Source: Adiantum capillus-veneris
Taxonomy: Eukaryota; Streptophyta; Polypodiopsida; Polypodiales; Pteridaceae
Direction of reading: 5' to 3'
DNA: 64,000 nucleotides
Assembly: GCA_014529385.2 (NCBI GenBank)
Contig: CM043971.1
Span: 93,659,840 to 93,723,839, forward strand
The notes under the pieces were generated by a model. The model was not told where the DNA came from. It was given only the letters and a program-made list of their open reading frames with translations, and ran no database searches. Positions 1-13,093 of the stretch are shown here, one piece after another; position 1 is the stretch's first letter, and each line of letters opens with the position of its first letter. Position numbers and translations under genes: made by a program.

Positions 1-744
1 ACCACATCCTTCAGTTTAACATAATGGCCAAAAATCTTAAAAAAATAAACAACTAAGCAACCTTATTTTACTTTCAGTTCTATCACATTTAAAGATGTAA
101 ATGACGTGAAAGTGTAAATGAACAAATAGTGTGAACCTTATTGTATTAAGCTGCTTATGCATTATTATGATTAGGCGATGATTTAAACCATTACTATGCT
201 TGTGCAAAAAACATAGATAGAGATGCAAGCGAGTCATCTAGAGACAAACGTAGATGGAAGGGTCAATCACATTCTTAATATTAATAGAAAGCCAACTCAT
301 CTCTTTGAAACTTGAAACTTTCTTGGTACATTGGAAACTATGAGCCCTAATCTTTTCTTACGCAATGTAGCAGTCATTGGTCCTCATCTTTAACAACTTG
401 CTAGCTTGCCCGGTTTGTACTTCTTCACTTGGTAGCACTTTTGTCAACCCTAGGTAGACGAAGGAAAAGACACCCTTCTTATTACATAGGCAGGTATGAT
501 GTGCACTACTACCATGTCTTGCTCATGAGAAAGATGCAAGGATAGAAGCAAGTAAGAGAGTGGAGTAGAGACATTGAATCCAATTGTGTTCCTATCGTTG
601 AAACCAATTCTAGAACTCACTCCGTTTTCAAAAAAAGTTATTCACATTGACTTCTCTTAGCATTCATCTCTTCACACCATGCTAACTTATTCAATCTCTA
701 TAATCAAGTTTGGTAGCATTGCTAGATCAAGATAGACCAAAAGG

Positions 745-746
<2 letters not shown>
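1..746. other. Unassigned sequence, no gene seen
   Basis: AT-rich DNA with only short frames, none resembling a known protein family. No repeat module shared with the rest of the window was noticed before the CT tract that follows. Confidence 0.5.

Positions 747-794
<48 letters not shown>
747..794. repeat. (CT)n microsatellite
   Basis: About 24 uninterrupted CT units, preceded by the word AGACCAAAAGGAG. The same word precedes the next CT tract at 936. Confidence 0.95.
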
Positions 795-796
<2 letters not shown>

Positions 797-915
797 CCAC
801 CCCAATAGAAGGAGAGCACTCCTAAGTTTGTTGAACAAAGGCTAACACCTCATGAAAGATAATGTTTATGAGAAGCTCCCAAGCTTGGTTTTAAAGTATG
901 CTTTGCATCATCTTA
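795..915 (+). repeat. Module A, direct repeat of 19681-19805
   Basis: Starts TACCCACCCCAATAGAAGG and runs to CATCTTACATAT. A near-identical copy lies at 19681-19805 in the same orientation, on the far side of the large inverted gypsy structure. Both copies are preceded by a CT tract. It may be part of a Gyp-A LTR or of the target DNA. Confidence 0.75.
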
Positions 916-933
916 CATATAGACCAAAAGGAG

Positions 934-935
<2 letters not shown>

Positions 936-1017
<82 letters not shown>
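936..1017. repeat. (CT)n microsatellite
   Basis: About 41 uninterrupted CT units separating module A from module B. Confidence 0.95.
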
Positions 1018-1020
<3 letters not shown>

Positions 1021-1139
1021 AGGGCGGTGGTAATGCGTGTGCTAGTCTCCACCCAACCGTGCTATCTTATAGCCTCCCCCTAGCGTACACACTATCTGGC
1101 CGTGCCGGTGGCCTTGCCCATAGGACCCATGACCTTACA
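1018..1139 (-). repeat. Module B: probable start of the Gyp-A 3' LTR
   Basis: Read on the minus strand, it begins TGTAAGGTCATGGG directly after a purine-rich AAGGGTGGGTAA that follows the chromodomain of Gyp-A. That is the usual layout of a polypurine tract followed by a 3' LTR starting TG. A direct repeat of most of it lies at 19501-19613. The outer LTR end is blurred by the CT tracts, so the full LTR is not delimited. Confidence 0.6.
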
Positions 1140-1360
1140 TTACCCACCCTTGGAGAATCATTTTCGCCCTCGAAAACGAATGTAGGAAAACATTTCTTAA
1201 GTGCAGAGACATTCTCCCATGTAGAACCTTCTTCAGGTCTATCTAGCCATTTTACCAACACCTGTCGTCTAACATGATGTCTGGTGCGAAGCTCATGAGA
1301 ATCCAAAATCTTTTTGGGCTCATGAGGAATGCTTGGCGATTTGATAAGGTCAACCAGCAC
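1067..1360 (-). pseudogene. Chromodomain end of the Gyp-A integrase (left arm)
   Basis: The frame contains a chromodomain-like stretch including RRQVLVKWLDRPEEGSTWE, with the aromatic/Trp pattern (VKW...TWE) typical of the domain that lets chromovirus integrases read histone marks. The last third runs into LTR sequence (module B), so the natural stop is uncertain. It is separated by a frame change from the rest of the integrase. The homologous part is missing from the right arm, which ends earlier. Confidence 0.75.
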
Positions 1361-1677
1361 ACCTGTGTAATGACATTATCATTCTGTCCTAGCTGTTTTC
1401 GTAAACGGCTAACATGGAAAACAGGATGAACTCGTGAGTGCTCTGGAAGAGCTAACTTATAGGCCACTTGACCTATACGTTTGAGAATGGTAAATAGTCC
1501 ACAATAGCGTGGTGAAATTTTAGCAACTTTTCTCGTCTTCAAACTTTCTGAATGCTCCGAAACTTTGAGGAAAATCTTGTCTCCTTCTTCGAAAGTAGCA
1601 AGACGTCGATGCTCATCTGCGTACTTCTTATATCGATCTTGAGCTTGCTTAACATTCTGTCGAGCAACTCGAAGCAT
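1252..1677 (-). pseudogene. Integrase C-terminal region (Gyp-A left arm)
   Basis: Contains the basic segment before and including the GPY/F-like module of Ty3/gypsy integrases (KISPRYCGLFTILKRIGQVAY, then the LPEHSRVHPVFHVSRL block). This region normally lies between the catalytic core and the chromodomain. It overlaps the core frame in another register, so a frameshift has split the integrase around 1600-1680. A weakened copy of the same segment is at 33300-33560. Confidence 0.8.
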
Positions 1678-2744
1678 GTCAAAATGGTCTTGGAGAAAAT
1701 CCTTGCTTGATGTATCTTCTCCTTAGCCAACCCCATCGTAACGGGTGATCTAGGTTGAAATCCATACAAAAGCATAAATGGACTAAACCCTTTAGTGACA
1801 TCCTTTGAACTATTATTAGAAAATTCCAATATAGGTAAGTAGTCTTCCCAATTGGTTTGCTTCTTGCTAACGTATGCTCGTAGCATATCCTCTAGCACTT
1901 GATTAACTCTTTCTGTTTGACCATCCATTTCTGGATGATCAGTCATACTTAGATTAAGTTTAGTTTCCAACTTTTGGAACACAGCTCTCCAGAAGTGATT
2001 ATCGAACTTTCGATCTCTGTCACTAATGATACTAGTTGGAAGAGCATAAAGTCTATATATATGCTCTACAAATAGCCGTGCTAATTCCGGTGTCTTAACC
2101 GTAGTCTTAGTGGGAATGAATCGACCCATCTTTGTGAGACGGTCTACAATTACCCAAATGGCATCATGGCCACGATTTGTAGTAGGTAGTCCTACTATAA
2201 AATCCATAGAGATACTCTCCCACTTACCTTGTGGAATCTCTAAAGGATGTAAAAGGCCACCTACCTTGAGGCGCTCTACCTTATTAACTTGGCACTGTTG
2301 GCAGTTTAGTATGTACTCTTGAACATCATGATGTAAGCCCGGCCAATAAAATTGTCGTCGAACTAAGGCATACGTCTTACGGATACCTGGATGACCAGCA
2401 CTTGGACTATCGTGACACTCAAATAAGATTTGGCGCCTAGTGTCTGAGTCCTTTGGCACACATACTCTACCTTTGTGGAGTAAGTAGCCATCATCAATGG
2501 AAAAATTCCTCCATCGCTTAAGCTCTTTTTGAGTAGGGGTGGAGCTTTGTGTGTTGGAGTTTCTATTTGCGCGTGCATAGACATGTTGATCTGGCTGTTC
2601 AAAGACATGTGAGTGTGAGGGATCCCTTTTTAAAACTGCACTCCACACTTTAGCATATGAGTGATCTTGTGCACACTTGCCACGTAATGCCTCAAAAAAT
2701 CCACTCTTTAGTTCCGTGAAAGCAAGTGAATTAGTATGAGGCAT
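1539..2744 (-). pseudogene. Integrase zinc-binding and catalytic core (Gyp-A left arm)
   Basis: The 401-codon frame has an HHCC zinc-binding module (H in LFECHDSPSAGHPG, CQQC downstream). The DDE core follows with D in SISMDFIVGLP, D in SIISDRDRKF and E in MDGQTERVN. It would insert element cDNA into the genome. The upstream in-frame stop at 2790-2792 detaches it from RNase H. The region after the E is open, then shifts frame. Core residues look intact although the polyprotein is broken. Confidence 0.9.
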
Positions 2745-2789
2745 CCGACTTAGTGCATCCGCTACTACATTATATCGCCCCTTGCGATA

Positions 2790-4313
2790 TCATAGATTAA
2801 AATCATAATCTTGAAGGATTTCTGCCCATCTAGCTTTACGGCCCTTCAAGCATGTTTGAGTATTAAACCATTTGATACTCTCATGGTCAAAAACTTCTTC
2901 AAACTCGGCACCATATAAATAGTGTCGCCACTTTCGTAAAGCGTGAATTATGGCATAGAGCTCTCTCTCATAGACAGGATAATTCTGTTGAGCTCTATCT
3001 AACTTTTTACTTTCAAAGGCTATAGGTCTTCCCTCCTGGAGAAGTACCGCACCAATGGCTTTATCACTAGCATCAGTCTCTACCACAAACGGCTTAAGTG
3101 GGTCGACGATTGCTAGGATGGGAGCAGTGGCCATAGCTACCTTGACCTGTTCGAAACTGCGTTTTCGGACTTCTCCCCAAGAAAAGGTCTTACCTTTTTT
3201 TTTAAGTTGATCCATCGTAGGAACATTGATTTTGGCATAGTCACGGATATACTGTCGATAAAATCCAGCCATGCCTAAAAATATTTGAAGCTCCTCAACC
3301 GTGTTGGGATATGGCCATCGAAGAATGGCAGCGACCTTGTCAATGTCCGTCTTGATGCCAGAATAAGAGATCACATGACCGAGGTAATGTATCTCTGTTT
3401 TAAAGAAATCACACTTGCTTTGCTTAGCATACAGTGCGTGAGCTCGTAGCTGTTCAAACACTAATCGTAAGTGTTCTATGTGTTCATCTTCAATATTATT
3501 GTAAATGAGAATATCATCAAGGAAAACCACCACAAATTTTCCAAGATAGGGACATAAGAGACTATCCACAAGTGTCATAAATGTAGATGGAGCATTGGTT
3601 AGACCAAAAGGCCCGAACCGTGTTCTAAAGGCAGTTTTGGAGATATCTTGCAGTAGGATACGTACCTGGCGGTATCCTGAACGAAGATCTATCTTTGTAT
3701 AGTATCTTGCCCCGTGGAGTTGATCAAATAACTCATCCACTCGAGGGAGAGGATACTTGTTCTTGATGGTTATCGCATTTAATCCGCGATAATCTATGCA
3801 CATGCGCATAGTACCATCTTTATTTTTTACCAATAGAATTGGTGATGCCCAAGGCGAAGTGCTAGGTCTAATGAAACCACGAGCGAGGTAGTCAGCCAAC
3901 TGACTCTCAACCTCCTTGGCTTCTTTAGCACTCATACGATAAGGTGGTTTACTCACCGGTTTAGTGTCTGGCAAGACATCTATGCCATGTTGCGCATCAC
4001 GTGTAGGGGGTAAGCCCGGTGGTAAATCACTTGAGAACACATCACTATACTCCGTGAGTAAGTGAGTCAGGTTTTGCCGTGCAAAAGGAGAAAGAAAACT
4101 AGAGTTATGCTGGGATGGAGAATCTTGTAATCCCTGTAATGTTTGTTGTACAACAGTTGCACGTTGCTCTATAGAATTAAAATTGAGAGAACTTTGCTCG
4201 TTAGATTTGTCAACACTTTGTTTATCAGTAGAATTCATTGCACTTTGCATACCATTACTAGAATTCATCGCATTTTGCTCTTGAGAATTCACAAGACTGA
4301 CAAGCAGTAACAC
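2790..4313 (-). pseudogene. Reverse transcriptase-RNase H (Gyp-A left arm)
   Basis: Carries the PPGLPP linker, RT blocks ([31 protein letters not shown]), the catalytic FLDDILIY, and RNase H starting [18 protein letters not shown]. Compared with the right arm, the block before PFGLTNAP is shortened: FRTRF joins almost directly to PFGLTN, a loss of about seven codons that should damage the RT palm. It overlaps the gag frame by about 25 bases in another register, with a four-base difference from the right arm. The frame ends at a TGA (2790-2792) that the right arm shares. Confidence 0.92.
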
Positions 4314-5638
4314 AAAAAGACTTCATCTATTAAATTTGCTTTCTGCAAAATAGAAAGCTCGGCTGTACATATAAGAGGTACAGATGGTATATTTTTCTCA
4401 CCAAGCAAAAGCACATGTTTACAATTGGCCATAAAGGATAAGGAGTTGTGTTCATAACTAGTGTGCAATGTGTTTCCTAAGCCATGCAGCCATTCCCATC
4501 CTAAAACTACATTAGGACGGTCCATGTTCATAACTTGGAAGTCAAGGGTCATCGTATGATCTTGAACAATAAGCTCAACCCCTTGAACTACCATGTCCCA
4601 TACTTCTTTGTCATTCCCAGACATCTGCTCCACCACATACTTGTGAGAGCAGGGAGTCTGTGTAAGCTTCAATTTCTTGACTAGCTTATAGTTCAAGAAG
4701 TTATGAGTTGCACCATCATCCACTAAAATACGAACAAGTTGTCCGTTAATAGTTCCATGCATGCGAATCAAATCATGGGGGCCAAAGGTGGGCTGCCACA
4801 TTGAAGCAGGCACACAACACTTGTGCTTTTCTTCCATATGAAGAACCTCTACAGCACAATATTTAGGAGATGAATCTAATGTGAAGCGTTGCACCGTGTG
4901 CATGGCCTTTTCTTTGCCTTGCAAAAGAGGACAATCTTTCTTGTTATGTTGGTCCGAAAGACATCTAAAACACAAATTGTGTTTCTTTGCACTCTCTAAA
5001 TCAGCAGTGTTGAGAGACCCACATGGAGTATCACGTGGAGTATCTCGTGATTGCTTAGGCTTCTTAGCCTCTTGTGGGCGTGGAGAGGTAGATTGTCTCT
5101 TATTCCTCTTGGAACGTGTGGGAGATCTACCTCGCCATTGGCTCTTAGCCACATTGCTCTTAGCAAAAGTATTCTTAGAGTAGGGAACATTTCCTTTCCT
5201 CTCTTGGTCATCATCATATCTTTGTGCATGACTAATGGCTTCTTCCAAAGTTTTTGGATGTTGGGTCTTAACATTAAGACGATAGTCTTTGTCAAGACCC
5301 CTATTAAAACCCCGTATCTTTTGGAATTCATCTAGACCTTCTAGTTTTAATATGATTTCATGATACTTTGAAAGGTACTGTGTGAGAGAGAGGCCAGACA
5401 TGCGGCATGCATCCCATGCTAACCAATTCTTATCTTCTTCATTCAAATCCAAAAACTCTTTGGAGAAAGAAGCGTGAAACGCAGCCCAAGACGGAGGACG
5501 AGCATCTATTGAAAATGTCATCCACCACTTATAGGCCTTGCCTTTAAGAAATAGACTTGTTTCCACAGTCATCTTTATATCCAGGGTGTGTCTCAATCTA
5601 TGAATATCACTCCATTTGTGTAAGAACATATTGACCAC
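4289..5638 (-). pseudogene. Gag-protease (Gyp-A left arm), N-terminus broken
   Basis: The 449-codon frame holds a retrotransposon gag (capsid) domain at about residues 30-145, a basic stretch, a CCHC zinc knuckle (C223, C226, H231, C236) and a pepsin-like protease motif ILVDDGATHNFLN around residue 307. The usual DSGA is DDGA here and in the right arm. The natural start lies upstream near 5880, where the right arm begins MEHHQSVLERN, but here that stretch has a stop and a frame change. It would form the virus-like particle core. Confidence 0.88.
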
Positions 5639-5881
5639 ATCCTTGTTGTGATCACGCTCTTCCCCGTGAAACTCAGGAATGGTGATATTCTTAAGTAATG
5701 CATTGCTACCTTCTGCATCTTCTGCAGCACTTGTCTCTTGGACTCCTTGAGTCGTGCGAGCTTGGTTCCCTTGAACCGTTCCACTTATGGCTCCTTGAAT
5801 TGTCTATGAATTCATAAATTTCACAAGTAACTCTGTAAGATTGGTAACATTTGCATTGAGTGCAGAGAGGTTTCTTTCAAG

Positions 5882-6056
5882 TACGCTTTAATGATGTTCC
5901 AAAGTCTTGAACTAGAAGCCAACTAATATGCATGATGATGATGATCTAGGAGATCATGGGCTATACCTACAAGCCCATGATCTCCTAGATCATCATCATC
6001 ATGCATATTAGTTGGCTTCTAGTTCAAGACTTTGGAACATCACCAAAGCGTACTTG
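5882..6056. repeat. Centre of the Gyp-A palindrome, 9-base spacer
   Basis: The sequence reading into 5962 (ending GGAGATCATGGGCT) is the reverse complement of that starting at 5972 (AGCCCATGATCTCC). Only ATACCTACA (5963-5971) separates them. The match is near-perfect close to the centre and continues outward through gag, protease, RT and integrase of both arms at roughly 95 percent by eye. The join lies in the untranslated leader just before gag, inside the element, not at an LTR. Confidence 0.95.
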
Positions 6057-7128
6057 AAAGAAACCTCTCTGCACTCAATGCAAATGTTATCAATCTTACA
6101 GAGTTACTTGTGAAATTTATGAATTCACAGACAACTCAAGGAGCCACAAGTGGCATGGTTCAATGGAACCAAGCTCGCACAACTCAAGGAGTCCAAGAGA
6201 CAAGTGCTGCAGAAGATGCAGAAGGTAGCAATGCATTACTTAAGAATATCACCATTCCTGAGTTTCACGGGGAAGAGCGTGATTGCAACAAGGATGCGGT
6301 CAATATGTTCTTACACAAATGGAGTGATATTCATAGATTGAGACACACCCTGGATATAAAGACGGCTGTGAAAACAAGTCTATTCTTAAAGGCAAGGCCT
6401 ATAAGTGGTGGATGACATTTCCAATAGATGCTCGTCCTTCGTCTTGGGCTGCGTTTCAAGATTCTTTCTCCAAAGAGTTTTTGGACTCCAATGAAGAAGA
6501 TAAGAATTGGTTAGCATGGGATGCATGTCCCATATCTGGCCTCTCTCTCACACAGTACCTTTCAAAGTATCGGAAAATCATATTAAAACTAGAAGGTCTA
6601 GATGAATTCCAAAAGATACGGGGTTTTAATAGGGGTCTTGACAAAGACTATCGTCTTCATGTTAAGACCCAACATCCAAAAACTTTGGAAGAAGCCATTA
6701 GTCATGCACAAAGATATGATGATGACCAAGAGAGGAAAGGAAATGTTCCCTACTCTAAGAATACCTTTGCTAAGAGCAATGTGGCTAAGAGCCAATGGTG
6801 AGGTAGATCTCCCACACGTTCCAAGAGGAATAAGAGACAATCTACCTCTCCACTCCCACAAGAGGCTAAGAAGCATAAGAAATCACAAGATACTCCGTGT
6901 GGGTCTCTCAGCACTGTTGATTTTGAGCGTGCAAAGAAACACAATTTGTGTTTTAGATGTCTTTTGGACCAACATAACAAGAAAGATTGTCCTCTTTTGC
7001 AAGGCAAAGAAAAGGCCATGCACACGGTGCAACGCCTCACATTACATTCATTTCCTAAATATTGTGTTGTAGAGGTTCTTCATATGGAAGAAAAGCACAA
7101 GTGTTGTGTGTCTGCTTCAATGTGGTAG
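6032..7128 (+). pseudogene. Gag (Gyp-A right arm), multiply broken
   Basis: Begins with the best available gag start (MEHHQSVLERNLSAL), then shifts frame near 6410. It continues through the capsid domain to a TGA at 6799-6801 and on in other frames. The zinc knuckle CFRCLLDQHNKKDC lies near 6950-6990. At least two frame changes and two stops are present relative to the left arm. This copy shows where the left arm's lost N-terminus should be. Confidence 0.85.
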
Positions 7129-7131
7129 CCC

Positions 7132-7578
7132 ACCTTTAGCCCTCATGATTTGATTTGCATACATGGCACTATTAACGGACAACGTTTTCGTATTTTAGTG
7201 GATGATGGTGCAACTCATAACTTCTTGAACTATAAGCTAGTCAAGGAATTGAAGCTTACACAGACTCCCTGCTCTCACAAGTATGTGGTGGAGTAGATGT
7301 CTGGAAATGATAAAGAAGTATGGGACACGGTAGTTCAAGGGGTTGAGCTTATTGTTCAAGATCATACGATGACCATTGACTTCCATGTTATGAACATGGA
7401 CCGTGCTGATGTAGTTTTAGGACGGGAGTGGCTGCATGGTTTAAGAAACATATTGCACACTAGTTATGAACACAACTCCTTATCCTTTATTGCCAATGGT
7501 AAACATGTGCTTTTGCTTGGTAAGAAAAATATACCATCTGCACCTCTTATATGTACAGCCGAGATTTCTATTTTGTAG
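7132..7578 (+). pseudogene. Protease (Gyp-A right arm), broken
   Basis: Contains the protease motif VDDGATHN near 7200, a TAG at about 7294-7296, and an open stretch from 7297 ending at a TAG (7576-7578). The second half has the LGREWLHG block typical of retroviral-type aspartic proteases (compare LGWEWLHG in the left arm). It can no longer be made as part of a polyprotein. Confidence 0.8.
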
Positions 7579-7605
7579 AAAGAAAATTTAATAGATGAGG
7601 TCTTT

Positions 7606-9070
7606 TTGTGTTACTGCTTGTCTCCAAGTCTTGTGAATTTTCAAGAGCAAAGTGCCGTGAATTCTAGTAATGGTATGCAAAGTGCAATGAATTCTACTGA
7701 TAAACAAAGTGTTAACAAATCTAACGAGCAAAGTGCTCTCAATTTTAATTCTATAGAGCAACGTGCAACTATTGTAAAACAAACATTAAAGGAATTATAA
7801 GATTCTCCATGTGATTACCACCGGGTTTACCCCCTAGACGTGATGTGCAGCATGGCATAGATGTCTTGCCAGACACTAAACCGGTGAGTAAACCACCTTA
7901 TCGTATGAGTGCTAAAGAAGCCAAGGAGGTTGAGAGTCAGTTGGCTGACTACCTCGCTCGTTGTTTCATTAGACCTAGCACTTCGCCTTGGGCATCACCA
8001 ATTCTATTGGTAAAAAAAAAGATGGTACTATGCGCATGTGCGTAAATTATCGCGGATTAAATGCGATAACCATCAAGAACAAGTATCCTCTGCCTCGAGT
8101 GGATGAGTTATTTGATCAACTCCACGGGGCAAGATACTATACAAAGATAGATCTTCGTTCAGGATACCACCAGATACGTATCCTACTGCAAGATATCTCC
8201 AAAACTGCCTTTAGAACACGGTTTGAGCATTTTGAATTATTGGTTATGCCTTTTGGTCTAACCAATGCTCCAGCTACATTTATGACACTCATGGATAGTG
8301 TCTTACGTCCCTATCTTGGAAAACTTGTTGTGGTTTTCCTTGATAAAATTTGCATTTACAGTAATATTGAAGATGAACACGTAGAACACTTACGATTAGT
8401 GTTTGAACAGCTACGAGCTCACGCACTGTATGCTAAGCAAAGCAATTGCGATTTATTTAAAACAGAGATACATTATCTCGGTCATGTGATCTCTTATTTT
8501 GGCATCAAGATGGACACTGACAAGGTCGCTGCCATTCTTCGATGGCCACATCCCAACACGGTTGAGGAGCTTCAAATATTTTTAGGCATGGCTGGATTTT
8601 ATCGACAGTATATCCGTGACTATGCCAACATCATTGTTCCTATGACGGATCAACTTAAAGCAAAATGTAAGACCTTTTCTTGGGAAGAAGCCCAAAAACG
8701 CAGTTTCGAACAGCTCAAGGTAGCTATGGCCACTGCTCCCATCCTAGCAATCGTCGACCCACTTAAGCCGTTTGTGGTAGAGACTGATGCTAGTGATAAA
8801 GCCATTGGTGCGGTGCTTATCCAGGAGGGAAGACCTATAGCCTTTGAAAGTAAAAAGTTAGATAGAGCTCAACAAAATTATTATGTCTATAAGAGAGAGC
8901 TCTATGCCATAATTCACGCTTTACGAAAGTGGCGACACTATTTATATGGTGCCGAGTTTGAAGTAGTTTTTGACCATGAGAGTATCAAATGGTTTAATAC
9001 TCAAACAGACTTGAAGGGTCATAAAGCTAGATGGGTAGAAATCCTTCAAGATTATGATTGTAAGCTATGA
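7606..9070 (+). pseudogene. Reverse transcriptase-RNase H (Gyp-A right arm)
   Basis: Homologous to 4313-2790. A stop at 7798-7800 and a frameshift near 7990-8045 break it; the long frame is 7988-9070. The block before PFGLTNAP is complete (EHFELLVM), unlike the left arm, but the catalytic FLDD reads FLDK, which should abolish polymerisation. RNase H ([18 protein letters not shown]) follows. The frame ends at a TGA (9068-9070) at the same place as in the left arm. Confidence 0.9.
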
Positions 9071-9115
9071 TATCGCAAGGGACGCTACAATGTAGTAGCG
9101 GATGCACTAAGTCGA

Positions 9116-9550
9116 ATGCCTCATATTAATTCGCTTGCTTTCACGGAACTAAAGAGTGGATTTTTGCAGTTATTACGTGGCAAGTGTGCACAAGATCACT
9201 CATATGCTAAAGTGTGGAGTGCAGTTTTAAAAGGGATCCCTCACACTCACATGTCTCTGAACAGCCAGATCAACATGTCTCTGCACGCGCAGATAGAAAC
9301 TCCAACACACAGATCTCCACCCCTACTCAGGAAGAGCTTAAGCGATGGAAGAATTTTGCCATTGATGATGGCTACTTACTCCACAAAAGTAGAGTATGTG
9401 TGCCAAAGGACTCAGACACTAGGCGCCAAATCTTATTTGAGTGTCACGATAGTCCAAGTGCTGGTCATCCAGGTATCCGTAAGACGTATGCCTTAGTTCA
9501 ATGGAAATTTTATTGGCCAGGCTTACATCATGATGTTCAAGAGTACGTAC
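9116..9550 (+). pseudogene. Integrase N-terminal region (Gyp-A right arm)
   Basis: Two overlapping frames (9116-9496 and from 9214) show that a frameshift lies within the linker. The HHCC module begins (FECHDSPSAGHPG) but its CQEC half lies after the TRG-1 insertion at 19020. The insertion falls inside the zinc-binding module. Confidence 0.85.
9547..9550. other. Target-site duplication of TRG-1 (left copy)
   Basis: GTAC immediately before the TG of the left LTR matches GTAC at 19014-19017. Removing the insert and one GTAC restores the integrase reading seen in the left arm. Confidence 0.85.
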
Positions 9551-12333
<2,783 letters not shown>

Positions 12334-12334
12334 T

Positions 12335-12406
12335 TAGCCCTCCCCTTTTGGCTAGAGGCATTCATGTCTCTAGCCCTCCCCTTTTGACTAGAGGCATTCA
12401 TGTCTC
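12335..12406. repeat. 36-bp tandem duplication including the polypurine tract
   Basis: TAGCCCTCCCCTTTTG... at 12335-12370 is repeated with one change at 12371-12406, and the start of a third unit follows. On the minus strand each unit carries the purine run AAAAGGGGAGGG. Confidence 0.9.
12336..12349 (-). other. TRG-1 polypurine tract
   Basis: Minus-strand AAAAGGGGAGGGCT two bases before the 3' LTR. This is the expected primer for plus-strand DNA synthesis and fixes the element's orientation. Confidence 0.75.
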
Positions 12407-12469
12407 TAGCCCTGCCTCTGATTCTTCTTCAGCTGAGTTGTAGGAGCCGATATCGAGTTGCCTTCAAAA

Positions 12470-13093
12470 CTAGCCATTCCATTTGGCCATTGGTGAGATC
12501 TCTGGGATATTCATGAATCTGTAACAGGTCGATTGATAGCCTGTTCCTTGAAATAGTGTCGGTTGATTAAACGGGAATCCCATGGCTTCCAGAACTTTGT
12601 GACAGTGTCCTCCTGGATCCCAAGTGAAAAATGGGATCATTGTTTGCAGTGTCCGAACAATAAAATTTGCATGCCAAATTGGACCAAATTTGTAACCACC
12701 AGTAGCGAGAGGGGAAATGAGCATCTTGGCTCCTGCAAAGACCGAAGCGAAAATTATGATTCCCAAGAGTGTGCCAAGAATCCACCATATGTGGCCGCCT
12801 AGTTGGTGTGGTGAGCTCCAGTTGTCTTCAGAATCTTGCTTACTGTTGTGATTGGAAAAATCTGTAAGAATATCATCCTTCTTTTGGGTGTGCTCAAACA
12901 TGTCAGCTTCCTTTTCTAATGCTAATAGCAAGCCACCTACCTTGCGGCTTAAATACAAGCGTAATCCGCTTACCTCTCTCCAAAGAGAGGATGCACTATT
13001 TGTAAAAAATTGCACCAAATTGGGAATGAGGCCTTCATTCTTGCACTCTATCAATCTTTTGACTATCCATGGATCCTTAACTCTTATCTCCAT
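12470..13093 (-). CDS. Possible envelope-like ORF with a membrane helix (TRG-1)
   Basis: A 207-codon open frame just before the polypurine tract, the position of env-like genes in retroviruses and in Athila/SIRE-type plant elements. About residues 104-130 form a strongly hydrophobic segment (HIWWILGTLLGIIIFASVFA and on), a good membrane-spanning candidate. It follows an acidic stretch containing an N-W-S glycosylation sequon. No signal peptide is evident. It overlaps the preceding frame by ten bases in another register. I do not recognise a homologous family; the envelope idea is inference from position and the helix, and a captured host exon is an alternative. Confidence 0.45.
   Translation of the reverse strand: MEIRVKDPWIVKRLIECKNEGLIPNLVQFFTNSASSLWREVSGLRLYLSRKVGGLLLALEKEADMFEHTQKKDDILTDFSNHNSKQDSEDNWSSPHQLGGHIWWILGTLLGIIIFASVFAGAKMLISPLATGGYKFGPIWHANFIVRTLQTMIPFFTWDPGGHCHKVLEAMGFPFNQPTLFQGTGYQSTCYRFMNIPEISPMAKWNG

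Larger units (their letters stand above)
1140..5962 (-). mobile_element. Gyp-A left arm: chromodomain Ty3/gypsy element, minus strand
   Basis: Reading right to left it carries gag with a CCHC knuckle, protease, reverse transcriptase, RNase H, integrase and a chromodomain, which is the chromovirus order. It ends at the centre of a palindrome at 5962, where its mirror-image copy begins. No 5' LTR and no tRNA primer-binding site lie at that junction, so this arm could not transpose by itself. Frame breaks separate gag from RT (about 4290-4313), RNase H from integrase (TGA at 2790-2792) and integrase from its tail (about 1600-1680). Confidence 0.9.
5972..9550 (+). mobile_element. Gyp-A right arm, first part
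   Basis: Mirror-image copy of the left arm, running gag, protease, RT, RNase H and the start of integrase on the plus strand. It stops at 9550 in the integrase zinc-binding region where TRG-1 is inserted, and resumes at 19014. GTAC flanks TRG-1 on both sides. More frames are broken here than in the left arm. Confidence 0.92.

Noticed and set aside
6598-7040. Minus-strand frames opposite Gyp-A gag (and plus-strand frames at 4881-5335)
   Set aside because: Antisense shadows of gag; they appear in both arms because the arms are copies.
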